The notes beneath the pieces were generated by a model. It made no database searches. It was not told the origin of the DNA and worked only from the letters and a program-made list of their open reading frames with translations. From Diphasiastrum complanatum (taxonomy: Eukaryota > Streptophyta > Lycopodiopsida > Lycopodiales > Lycopodiaceae), in contig CM055100.1 in NCBI GenBank assembly GCA_029204225.1, positions 58,526,975-58,590,974 on the forward strand: DNA of 64,000 nt. The letters run 5' to 3'. Shown in pieces: positions 23,882-35,060 of this stretch. Within the stretch, counting starts at the first letter, position 1; each line of letters starts with the position of its first letter. The position numbers were made by a program, and so were the translations under genes.

Positions 23882-23886
23882 CGAAG

Positions 23887-24585
23887 AATGAGTATGTATT
23901 AATATTCTCTAAGTATAAAGTTTATTCATATATTTCAGCCGAATCTTTGAACACGATTCTTTTGTCCCTTAAATAAGTAAGAGAGCTGCCCATGTGGAGC
24001 CCAAGTGGCAATTCCACTAATTTAGAAACTACATGTGAAATTAGCCCTTCCACTAGAGGTCACCATCAAAAGGTGGCTCACTCTAAATTATTTAAGGAGG
24101 TCTACACTTATTTACATTGCCTAGAAAACATTACTAGCTCCTACATGGTCATTCCTTCTCTGGGATACACCATGTAGGCTCATATAGAAAATAATTGTCA
24201 TCCTAGATAGTAATCCTCGGCTCTCATGCTCGGCTCTCAGCTTCTTCTGCTCTCCTCCTTTTGAGACCTCCTCGATCATGGGTGAGAGATACTCTGTGTC
24301 TTCAGCTTGGCTCAACATATGGGGATTCTCTGGAATCCGCTAACATTATCCACCCCTAATCTGTTGCAGGACCCACTACAACACAGGTGATGTCGTTCCA
24401 CTTGGCACTTGGAAAAGCGTGGATTTTTGTTCGCTTCCATAAAACTGGGTGCTTATTATCCGCAAAACTGTTTCGCAAAATTGAAGATTTCTCAATGGCC
24501 GCTACATTACAGCCCTCTTGAGAACCTCTTCTGAGTCATGCTCGCCTCGTCGCCTTGCCGTCTGTTTCTGCATGCTCATTTTTCA
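23887..24585. other. no recognisable gene
   Basis: AT-rich DNA with a 61-codon plus frame (23992-24177) and a 65-codon minus frame (24121-24318), neither recognised. The CTCGGCTCTCA word is repeated at about 24216-24240. Confidence 0.4.
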
Positions 24586-25070
24586 TCATAGGGCTTCGAA
24601 CACTTGGAAGCAGAGCTTACTTCCGTAGTTTAGCGGCCCCATGTATTCTTGTATCTTTTCGATGAAGCCCATTTCCTGCCAGTCTTCTATCATAGTTACA
24701 TACCTTGATGACATGGAGGCCGCTCTGTAGTATAGTTGGGCCATCATCTCATGGTCTCTTCTGACGTTGGGATTGATCCTTATTGGATCCAAACCGTGAT
24801 CCCAAAAACACTCTTGCGGCATTAGAAAGGCCATTGATCGGCAATATTCGACGCTTTCTTGCATGCACAGATCGGAACTAGTCTTGTATTTGTGTCGAAA
24901 TCCAGCAACTGTAGCCTCAGGTCATCCAGGAAAATTTTGTCTGAAATTCTTGGAATCACCGGCCAGTTTACCCTTATTATGTAGTCTATCATTTGTTGAC
25001 CTAAAACATTCGTGACAAATGGGTATTTATAGAAAAAGAAAATGCACATAAAGTAAATAAGTACAAGCAT
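24586..25070 (-). pseudogene. unknown coding-like frame downstream of gypsy pol
   Basis: Two overlapping minus-strand frames (25070-24822 and 24864-24586) together look protein-coding, with balanced composition and blocks such as RISDKIFLDDLRLQLL, PQECFWDHGLDPI and YVTMIEDWQEMGFIEK. The switch between them falls near 24850. An AG acceptor-like site (TTTTAG) precedes the better part at about 25000. No domain is recognised. It may be a third frame of the neighbouring gypsy element, a captured host exon, or chance. Confidence 0.35.
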
Positions 25071-25199
25071 GAATCATAAAACAAAAAAAAAGATACAAAA
25101 TTAGGCATGCAAAAAGACAATAACAAAGCAAGGAAAAAAATAAAAATAAAAAATGTAAAATATATACCAGGAAATTAGTGTTAAATTGGGTCAACAAAA

Positions 25200-27816
25200 G
25201 ACAACTCCTCATAATACTGTCGTAGATGACCACCGTTGACGACAATGTCTAGGAGTATTCTGTCAAGTGTTTGCAGTTGGACTACACCATTAGGAAAAAT
25301 TTTATTGATAACATACGGTCCCTCACTTCGAAATTTCAATTTTCTGGGGTGCTTCTTCAATCCTTATTGCGTAAGTGACGGTCATGCCAGGCCTTTTGAC
25401 GTCTTTTGTTAACTAGTTGTGCGTGGTAAGATATGAGTCTTGTCTCGCATAATTGGGCTAACGTAAATAGTCTGGTCTTGACTTGTTGCTCAATTGTAGC
25501 TTTCTCACAAAGATCTGTAGAGATGGCTTCCATGACTCTTAGAGAAGGTACTAAGAATTCGACTGGCATTATTGCCTCTTGACCACACACGAGATGGAAT
25601 GGGGTAACCCACTATGTGGCTTTCTTTGAGGTGGTGCGGTAAGCCTAGATAGTTGAGAAGAGATTTGTTTCTCAATCAGAACGACTGATTTCAACCATCT
25701 TTGTCAATATTTTACATATCGTCTTGTTAGTTGATTCGGCCTGACCATTACATCTAGGATAGTACGGTGGTGTACTATTTTGGTGAACTACAAGAAAATG
25801 GCGTAGCAAATTATCAATGACAGCATTTAAAAAGTGCATGTCGTGATCACTAACTAGCTCTACAGGACAACCAAAACGTGTAATAATGTTTTCGTAAAGA
25901 AAACGCGCTACAATCTTTGCGTTGGCGTCCTTTGTTGCCCGAGCCTTAATCCATTTAGTGGCGTAATCTGTGGCTATTAGGATATAACGGGCTTGGGTGT
26001 GTTTCGCTGCTGGGCTGATTGGTCCAACAAAGTCAATTCCCCATTTATGGAAGGCTTCATCTTCTATAATGAGAGTCAAAGGTGTGAAGTCTGCTTTCGT
26101 ATTTTTCTTGGCTCGTTGACAAACATCACATGTTTTAATGACAACAAATGTGTCTTTAAATAATGATGGCCACCACAAGCCTGCTCAAAGGATAATCTTA
26201 GTTGTCGTTTTAGAAGAGAAGTGACCACTGCCAATGCCCTCATGATCTTGAGATATGATAGGGCGTATCTCAGATTCATAAGCACATCGTCAGATAATAC
26301 CGTCAACGCCTCTTTTGTAAAGTTGTATTGCTATTAGTTGAAAGGGCGCTGCTTTAAGTAAAAAATTTTATTTTGCAACCATATTCAAGCCGTCTTGGAG
26401 TCACTGAGTGATCTCCTCAGCCCATAAGGGTGTAGCATCAATCTGAAAAAGACATGCATCAGGAAGATCATCGTTGACTAGTGCAGTTGCTTTTTCAGCA
26501 TTAGGGAGCCGGGAAAGGTGACAGGTATGGAATGTTGGGTTCCTTTCCGAACGACTACGCGGAAATTAAATTTCTTATATCAACAGCCATCGAGGACGTC
26601 CAGTTTTACAGGATTTATTAGCAATATATAATAGGGCTTGATGGTGGGTGTAGAAGGCAAAGGTCTGGCCTAGTAAATAATGTCTTAGTTGTTGAACGAC
26701 ATAGAACATTGCCAATGCTTCTCGTTCGATTGTGGTATAGTTTACTTCATCATGCACCAGTTGTCTGCTCAAGAATGTATTGGGAAATCTTTGCCATACT
26801 CGTCCGGTTGTGCAAGAAGACCTCCAATGGCATACTTACTGGCGTCAGTGTGCACATGGAACTCTTTCGTGTAGTCTGGCGAATGGAGTATGGGTGTCGT
26901 GGTAAGGGTTGTTTTCAACTCCTCAAATGCTTTAATGCATTCTTCGGTCCATCGAGGATCTACCACAACTAAATAAACGAGTAAGGTCTTGCCAGCATAA
27001 TCGATTATAAATGAAGATGTAAACTTCCTTCACTGTTGCAGGTAAGGGCATTTCAACTATTACCTTGATCTTTGAAGGATCGGTAGAGATACCATCCTTT
27101 GAAATAATATGTCCGAGGACTACCCCATGGGTTACCCAGATTTGACACTTGTCAGCGTTTAGTGAAATTCCAAACCAATGGCAGCGAATGAAGATTTTTT
27201 CTAATGCTTCGAGGTGCTTGTCGGCAGAAGAATGTACACCCAAATCATCGAGATAAATCTCGACGATGCGGTGTAACAGGTCTTGGAAGGCCAGTTGCAT
27301 GACCCTCTGAATCATTGAAGGGGCATTGCATAAGCCAAAAGGCATGACATTATAAGCATAAATCCCATTTTATGTTGCAAAGGCCATTATGTGTTTATCT
27401 TCAAGGGCTATTTGAACAAGGAAATAACTGCTGAATCCATCCAAGAAGTTGAAAGCTTCAACTCTTGTCATTTTCCCTAAGATTTGGGTCGTTAAAGGCA
27501 AAGGGAAATGGTCTTTCTTCGTAACCCCATTAAGGTTTTTTAGATCAACACAAATACGAAATTTGTCGTTCTCCTTGGGTACAACCACAATGGGTGATAC
27601 CCAATCAGTATGTTGGACTTCATAAATGAAGCCAACATCCAACAATTTTTTAATATCTTCATCGATTCTCTCACGATAGACAGGGTTACATCTGTAAGGT
27701 TTAGCCCTAACATGCTTAGCGTTGTCTTCTAAAGGAATCATATGAACTGCTACTTCAAATGGGATCTCTTTCATTTCTGCACGATAGATCGCCCAAGGCA
27801 AGCCAAGGGTGGTCAC
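25200..27816 (-). pseudogene. Ty3/gypsy pol (RT, RNase H, integrase), decayed
   Basis: Reading leftwards: RT from about 27816 (VGFIYEVQHTDWVSP, VCVDLKN-type block, MPFGLCNAPS, catalytic EIYLDDLGVHS near 27260), RNase H (HVHTDASKYAIGGLL at about 26840, EREALAMFYV, FAFYTHHQALLY with TDHQ changed to THHQ), integrase zinc part (CDVCQRAKK) and core (WGIDFVGP, LVSDHDMHF, CNGQAEST: the D, D, E residues), and a C-terminal part to about 25200 ending HLRQYYEELSFV. Breaks: a stop after AFAT (27370), a frameshift near 26960, and further shifts around 26570 and 26180. No chromodomain, LTR or primer site is found, and gag and protease are missing at the 27.8-kb junction. Confidence 0.9.
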
Positions 27817-27819
27817 TAC

Positions 27820-30800
27820 GATTCAAAGACGGATGTCGTGAGATGGACGGATGCATTAGCAACGATTGACTGTCAAGCATGTCAATACGAATCAGATCCT
27901 GAATCCAGCACATCTTCACCCAAGTGTTACACCATGGACACACCAATTACATTTGGAGTGAATATGATAAACGTAGCATGGTTGTCAGCGGAATCCATTG
28001 AAAACCCAATGGACGATGATTTAGTCCCTTGGCACCATGCTCTGAATTACAACAAGGAGACTGAGCTGACTGATGAGCAGGTCCTACAGCACATGGACCC
28101 AGATCGTTATGGAATTAAGAAGGTACCATCTCAATCGCCGCAAATATCTGCTATGGCGAAAGTTTCAAGGATAGATCCGCCAAGGGCACCTACGAATAAG
28201 AAAAACCAGTTGAAGCAACACTACAACCAGGTGATCCGATGGAGTGATATGTCCGAAGAAGCTATAGCTATAGTGGATGTCAATATTCACAACCACGAGG
28301 CGAATGTCAACCCAGTTCCAAAGAAAGACAAGGACGAATCCACCCATATGACAGGAAGAAACAAGAAGGTGTTGGATTCTTTGAAGTCAATCAGGATAAA
28401 TTCCGATACAACATCATCCTTCTTTCAGATGACGGAGAATCAAAAGATAACCAGTCGAGCAAAGATCAATATGTTGAAGGAGGAATCTCAATGAGCACCA
28501 ATTCACGAGATGCCTGAGACCTTCAAGAATTATACCTTGGACGACGTGATAATTATGATGCCACAAGCCCAGCTAGAACCTGATCAAAGTTAGGCATCAA
28601 CGGAACAAGTCTTCCAAGGACCTACGTGAATGCAACCCATGAACCTTGCCGAGCCAGGTGAAGAAGAAAAAATTGTATACGTGGGGGAGCGGTTAACGCC
28701 CACACAATTCAAAAGACTACAATCATTGCTAGTGGAGTACAAGGATTGTTTTGCTTCGAATTACAGTGATCTGAAGGGCATTCCACCAACAGTAGTCCAA
28801 CACACCATACCATTGGTGGATGGAGTAGTCCCCAAGGTGAGTCGTTACTACCGCTACAACTCGAACTACACGGAGCTGGTCAATTAGGAATTGCAGAAGC
28901 TGTTAGACGCAGGTTTCATTTGCGAAATCGACCGATAGTTATAGTACCCAAGAAAAATTGCAAAATGCGGATATGTGTAAATATGAAGGCGCTAAACACA
29001 GTCACCAAAAAGGATCATTTTTATTTTCCCTTTACGAAAAGTGTCCTTGACAGAGTAGCTAGGGCCGAAGCCTATAGTTTTTAGACGGCTTCAGCAGTTA
29101 CAACCAATGAAGATAGCACCCCAAGACCAACATAAGACAGCATTCGCCACAGAATGGCGAACCTATGCCTACAATGTAATGTCATTCGGACTTTGCAATT
29201 CCCCAACCACTTTCCAGCGAGTCATGCAGGCGGCATTCAAAGGGTATTTGCAAAAAAAGTTGGAAATTTTCTTGGACGATCTGTGCGTGCATGGAGCAGA
29301 ACATTTATCCAATCTGGACAAGGTGCTACAAAAATGCCGCGAATTCCATATCTCCTTAAATCCAGAAAAATGTCAATTTGGGATTACACATGGCTTGATT
29401 CTCGGCCATATAGTATCTAGACACGGGATCGCCACAGACCTATCGAAAATCAGGATCATTGTTGATCTACCACCACCAGGAACGATCCGCGAGGTCTACA
29501 TCTTTATGGGTCATGCTAACTATTACAGAATCTTCATTCTAGATTTTGCGGAGTTAGCACGGCCAATTTACAAGCTCACAACGGATCCACATTGGAATGA
29601 GAAAGCCCTAAAGGCTTTCCAAAAACTTAAAGATGCATTAGTTTCAGCACCAATCCTACGTCCGCCCAATTGGTCCATTGAGTTTCATGTGCATACGGAC
29701 GCATCGAAGTATGCAGTTGGAGCAGTCTTAACCTAGCCAGGAAAACACAAAAAGGATTTTCCGATCCGATTTGCAAGCCGACAGCTCAGTGATACAAAAA
29801 TGAATTATTCAACCACAAAGAGGGAAGCACTGGCAATGATATATGCGGTTAAGAAGTTTCGGCACTACCTGATGGCCACACACTTTGCTTTTTATACGGA
29901 CCATCAACCCTTGCTTTATCTCGTTAACAAAACCTGCAACACAGGGAGAATCACTCGATGGCTACTTTTATTGTTAGAGTTTGATTTTTGGATAGTAGTT
30001 CGCAAGGGAAAACAACACTACATGGCAGATCATGTGTCGTGTATCAAAGGGAAGGAGGTTGCACTCCAACCTGACTATGAGCTGCCCGATGCTGCCTTAT
30101 TTTATGTAGACACAGTACCAGAGTGGACTGCTAACATAGTTGAATATCTAATGAGGGGCTAACCAGACAAATCACTACCAAAGGCGGATCAGCGGAAATT
30201 GATCTTGAAAGCTAGACCTTATTAGTTGTTTGTCGGCCAATTGTACTGAAGAGGACCAGATGGGACTCTTCGGCAATGTATTCTTCCTCATGAGGCCACC
30301 CAAATCATTTCACTTTCACATGAAGGCATGGGTGGAGGCCATTTTGCATCCGACATTACAGTTCACAAGATCTTACAATTAGGATGCTGGTGGCCGACAA
30401 TTCATAAGGATACGGAGTAATACCTGAGGAAGTGCGATGTGTGCCAAAGGGCAAGGATACCAACGAGATTGAATTGTGACCTTCTGCACCCGGTCTTAGC
30501 CCAAGCACCAGTTGAAAAGTGGGGATTGGATTACATTGGCCCAATTCACCCTGCAGCAAGAAGTATCCAGGTTCGATACATAATTGTGGCCACCGACTAC
30601 CTCACCAAGTGGGTCGAAGCCAAGGCAATAAGAGTAGCTGATGCTAGAACCACTGCCAAGTTTCTCTATGAAAATATCATTGTGCGCTTTGGGTGCCCGA
30701 TGGAGATAGTCAGCGATCGCGAGAACCATTTCATCAGTGAGACCATCAAGTCATGTTGGAGGAATTCTTTGTGATCCATAGAACTAGTATGCCTTATTAT

Positions 30801-31370
30801 CCTGGCGGTAATGGACAAGCAGAGTCATCCAATAAGATCCTATGTAGCATACCCACGAAAAAAGTTGAAGCTAGCAGATCGGATTGGGAACACAAGTTGC
30901 ATGCTGCTCTGTGGGCACTCAAGACAACATATAAGAGAATCATTGATCAACTGCCATTCCAATTGGTATATGGTCAGAATGCTGTAATGCTAGTAGAGTT
31001 TTTAGTCCCTTCATTAAGGATTGCCACAACGCAACGACTTCATGAATCCATATCTCTACAATTACGCCACGAAGCTCTACATAAGCTTTGTGAAACACAC
31101 TTACTAGCTGTATATGCACTGGTAGCTAAAAAGAGAAAGAAAAGATGCAAAGCATGGCATGATCGCAGGTTGGAACAGAAGGATCTTCGTTCCGGAGATC
31201 TAATAAGGCGATCAAGGGGAAATTAAAATTCATAGACGACGGTCCTTATCGGATCAAAGAAATTCTTAATCATGGAGTCGTGAATCTAGAGAAGCTAGAT
31301 AGGACACCTTTCGACACACCCATCAATGGTAGCTGGTTGCACAATTACTGGCCACCGCAGTGAGACAGAT
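27820..31370 (+). pseudogene. second Ty3/gypsy pol, head to head with the first
   Basis: In order: a 220-codon protease-RT spacer (to 28494), the pre-RT block (28660-28890), an RT with a small deletion near 28935 and catalytic EIFLDDLCVHG near 29268, RNase H (HVHTDASKYAVGAVL at about 29690, KREALAMIYAVKK, FYTDHQPLLY), integrase zinc region, integrase core (WGLDYIGP, IVSDRENHF, GGNGQAESS: D, D, E kept) and an IN C-terminus (AWHDRRLEQKDL) to about 31370. Stops and at least four frameshifts make it inactive. It is related to, but clearly diverged from, the minus-strand pol, so it is not a simple inverted duplication. Confidence 0.9.
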
Positions 31371-31388
31371 CTAGGTTGGTGGTGGCAT

Positions 31389-32475
31389 GTTATGAAAAGT
31401 TTATCTATTCGGCCATCACAACTAGATCCAGGCAGATCAAGCTAGATCAAGCTAGATCCATCAAGATTCACTTAGATCTGGCGAGATCAGAGTAGATCCA
31501 ACAAGATCCAAGAGAGCTCCAGATCTACATAGGATCAAGAGGAAAGCATATCATTAGATTACACCAATAAGGCTCCCAATTTGTAGATCAAAAACCTTGA
31601 TCTCATCAACCGTGGCAAAATAAGGGCAAAATTTACCAAAATTGATGGATCTGCTACCAAATATCTATCAAAACTTTAAGAGAGTTACTAATAGTCAGAT
31701 CTAACATGGATGTAGCAGATTACTAGTTTGCAAAAGTTAAAAATCAGAGAATCTCGAGATCTCGTCAAAAAACACTCTAAAAGAGCATTTTTTTCATGAT
31801 TTTTAGAGATCCCCTGGAAAATAGCACTTGAAACCTAGAAAGTTACTAGATCTGACCTAGATGCATCTATGAGAATCTCTGCGAGAGTTAATGATGGAAA
31901 AAACATTATTTTTTAATGTATGTGAGGGTTCCAAGAAGCATTATAGTCAGAACCTTTGTAGAGCATCAAGATCATCAAATCAACCTCGCAAGAGGCATAA
32001 ATAGAATCAGAGTAGTAAAATTACCCTGCCTACATGGTCTGATCTTGAAAATCCTACCATGGGGGCAAGTTGTGCGAGCATTCACTTCCTGCGAGGATTG
32101 AACCCTCGTAGACTGTCTGAACCCTCGCAGAACCTTCGCAGGGCAGTCAAATCACCTTCTGAACTCTCGCAGACTTCTCTGAGGTCTTAGAATTTTGTGA
32201 ACCTAATACGCACTCTAAATTTTGCTATATAAGGGCTGAATTCGAGCCATTTATCACCTTTCATAGCGAAGCTCTGTTCAAATTTTGACCAAATTTTCCA
32301 AGTTTTCCAAATGCAACCAAACTTCATACAAGCCATCACCTACATACTCTGAACCCAGATTTGTGCTCTGAACTGTTGTTACTACCATCCAACTCTTGAT
32401 ATCCACTATTTCCCTCACTTTTTATCTTTTCCACCATTTTTTCTACTTTTTTGCACTTTAACTATCACTGCTAAC
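31389..32475 (+). repeat. probable 3' LTR of the plus-strand gypsy element
   Basis: Follows the integrase end after a GGTTGGTGGTGGCA purine-rich tract and starts TGTTATGAAAAG. It contains a degenerate array of AGATC words (31435-31525), a set of CCTCGCAGA words (32090-32175) and a TATA box CTATATAAGG at 32225, followed by a pyrimidine-rich stretch. It may end with CTAACA at about 32474. No second copy was found in the window, so both ends are inferred. Confidence 0.45.
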
Positions 32476-33054
32476 ATGGCCTTCTCATCTTCTGACGACT
32501 CTGGCACCACGGAGGTGATCCAACGAGAAATATCATCAGCCACCCAGATTTGGCCCTTGCCTTTTGATGTCCTGATTAAGCCTTGTCTTCAGATTGCTGG
32601 CCCACTTCTTGAAGCAATGGATTTTTACCTAGCGCTTTTCAGCTCTGACATTAACATGGGCCTCACTCTTCACACTTATGCCACCTGGGATGCTCCGAAG
32701 TTGTGTTTCCACTTTTTGTACCAAGGTACCACGTACAAGGTACGGATTAACGCGGACTCGATGGTCACTGTCGACATTATGTCCAGTGACCGCCAGCCCA
32801 TCTCTCATCGTCAAGCAAAAGCCCTGATAAAATCTTTCGTCACCTAGATTGCACCAAAAATTTTGATCCAAACTAACAACGGGTACCTGATAGAGGCTAT
32901 CACGGAACCAGTCATTCAGGCGGTTGCGCATCTATTGAATAACTTTCTGGTTGTTTCAATATTTCGCAAGAACAAAATCCAGTCCACGCTGCTGAGTCAG
33001 ATTGTGGAGTCTTTCCTAGAATTCCTTGGCCCTACGGTTGTGCCATATGACTAG
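32476..33054 (+). pseudogene. unknown 192-codon frame with a single internal TAG
   Basis: From ATG (MAFSSSDDSG) to the TAG at 33052-33054 the frame is open except for one TAG at 32845-32847, so it was probably one protein of about 192 residues. The N-terminus is Ser/Asp-rich, followed by alternating hydrophobic segments (PFDVLIKPCLQIAGPLL, VIQAVAHLLNNFLVV). No known motif is visible, and it is not gag, protease, RT or integrase as far as can be judged. It lies just downstream of a TATA box in the preceding LTR-like sequence, which could have driven it. Confidence 0.45.
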
Positions 33055-33179
33055 CATACCTTTCTCATCTACGAACAACTTGTTGCTTGAATATGAGTGT
33101 TGCAAGTCCATCAAAGTGCTAAAATTTATATTATGGCTAATAAAAAGTTGACAAGAAAGTTGTTATGAAAAGTAAAAAA

Positions 33180-33410
33180 AATTGGGCCATAGAAAAACTT
33201 TTGAAAGGTAGCCTTGCCCTGTACAAAAACTTTTGAAAGGCCCTACTGAAATAGACTGTAGGGCCTGCAAAAAAATTTGCAAGGTCTGCAAAATTTCTGT
33301 TTTAGGCCCTGCAAATGTTTTTTTTTCAGGCCATGTAGATTGTTTATTTGTAGGGCCTACAAAAAAATTTATAGGGCACCTGAAAAATTTTTTTGTGGGC
33401 TAGAGAAACA
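33180..33410. repeat. degenerate GGGCCTGCAAAAAAATTT repeats
   Basis: At least six variants of a (G)GGCC-YTGCAAA-AATTT word follow each other at intervals of 25-45 bp, with AAAACTTTTGAAAGG occurring twice at the start. Purpose unknown. Related GCAAATGTTT words recur at 34255-34345. Confidence 0.75.
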
Positions 33411-33429
33411 TAACCATTTTAGGAAGTAA

Positions 33430-33900
33430 TGATTAAGCCTAGCCAAATAGATTGGGAGCATAAGCTTCAAGTGGCCTTATAGACTTTCCTAACCAGATGT
33501 GAAGGTATTTCATTCCGAATTCCATTCAGCATATGTACGACCAAGAAGCAATAATGCTTATCAAATTTGTAATTTTTACTAGACTCAAATTAATGGTAGA
33601 GCATACACTAGACGAAATAAACTATTGAAAAAATTGCTCAAAGTTTCATGAAACAATATTTTTGTCTGTATGGGCAATGTTAGTCTAGAAGAATAGGAGG
33701 AAGGCATGGCATGATCGTCGCCTATATAAGGTCTTAGAGAAAGGAGAAGTCTAGTTCTTTTTATAATTCCAAGACTCACAAGGGGAAACTAATGTGGTAG
33801 TTGAGATACAACTAAACAGGGCGATGAAGTTAGAATATCTAGATGGATTATTGCACAATACTCTAGTTAATGGAAGTTGTCTACGTAGATATTTTACACT
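33430..33900 (+). pseudogene. gypsy integrase C-terminal relic
   Basis: Decayed frames show an IDWEHKLQVAL block, an RHGMIVAYIRS/WHDRR-like block and a YNSKTHKGKL block, in the order found at the end of gypsy integrases. The preceding core is missing and stops are frequent. Confidence 0.5.
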
Positions 33901-34655
33901 TGAATTCAAGTCCTTGTTAGAGTTTTATCTATCATTGAATGCTTTTCATTCATCAAATGACAGTATTCGTATCCTAAGCCAACCATGTACATGGATCCAT
34001 GTTACATACCATCCCTATGGTCCTTAGGTTTTTTCCAACCTAGTGATTTATAGATTGACATCTAGACCCTTATAGAGTATGGCAAGATGTTTTCATCGAT
34101 TTATATTCTAAGATTGATCTGATTATAGATCAACTATATCCACAGAGCATTGGTAGATTAGAAAGAGTAAGTAGGACCAATCTTGCATATCCAATATCAA
34201 GAAATGATCCCAAGTGCTTGGAGCGTGAGCCATTTAGTTGCCTTGTGCACATTTTTACCCCTGCAAACATTTTCATCATGCAAATGTTTCAGGATAAGCA
34301 AACCTTTTCAACCTTGCAAATGTATTTTGGTCTACAAATGTTTGTCAAGTGAAAGTCACTCAATAGCTCAGAGGTAGGCCCCACCTTATAAGATTACCTC
34401 TCACCTTTTGAATCACATGTGCCTTTTTAAAACGCACTCAAATCACTATCATTTAGGTGCTAGCTGATTACACCAAGTAATCGATTAGTTTCCATCTACC
34501 AGGCTAGGAAGCTTCACATTACACATTTGAAGCATTCAAGAATATCAAGTAAACATCTTCAATTTTTTGTTTTTAATGTATAAGTAGGGAGTTTCATGTA
34601 ATTTAACTACATATGAGTTCAAACAAATGTAAAAACAATATCCATTGTAAACATT
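33901..34655. other. no recognisable gene
   Basis: AT-rich, with GCAAATGTTT-type words at 34255-34345. No domain or RNA gene is seen. Confidence 0.4.
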
Positions 34656-35060
34656 GTTGGGCGCAAAAAGGAATTATTAGCTTTAAGATGAAGATGGTTC
34701 CCTCATTAGGCCCCTCAAAGTCCTATAAATAATGATAATAGGACAACTAGGGCCCAAAGCATATATGATAAGGGATAACTAGACTTTAAGATAGCTAAGT
34801 TAAACTTAGGTATGGGCTTTGTCTACTAGCAGGCATTAGACATCATCTTGGAGGATCTTTTGGCTCATTTGCATTTGAGTGAACTTGGAGCTCCATCTCC
34901 TCTTGCTCTTTTTGAATGTGAACCTAGAGATTTGATTTTGCTAGGTCTCGTGTGCCTCCTCACATAAATCCATGTACTTCACACTCTTGATAATGGAATC
35001 TCTATCCTTTTGATCTTCATTTTGATATGAGTTTAATGGCAACTATTGGTTATTTGCTAT
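34656..35060 (+). repeat. LTR-like fragment related to 43862-44331
   Basis: Begins TGTTGGGCGCAAAAAGG and shares with 43862-44040 the order GGCTCATTTGCA, GCTCTTT.TGAATGTGA.CCT and CTAGGTCTC.TGTGCC, ending in CACATAAATCC. It looks like a degenerate solo LTR of the same copia-type family, and its 3' end is not clear. Confidence 0.5.

Noticed and set aside
27742-28494. 250-codon frame as an independent host gene
   Set aside because: It leads directly into a gypsy pre-RT region on the same strand and sits where the protease-RT spacer belongs; no other evidence of a gene.
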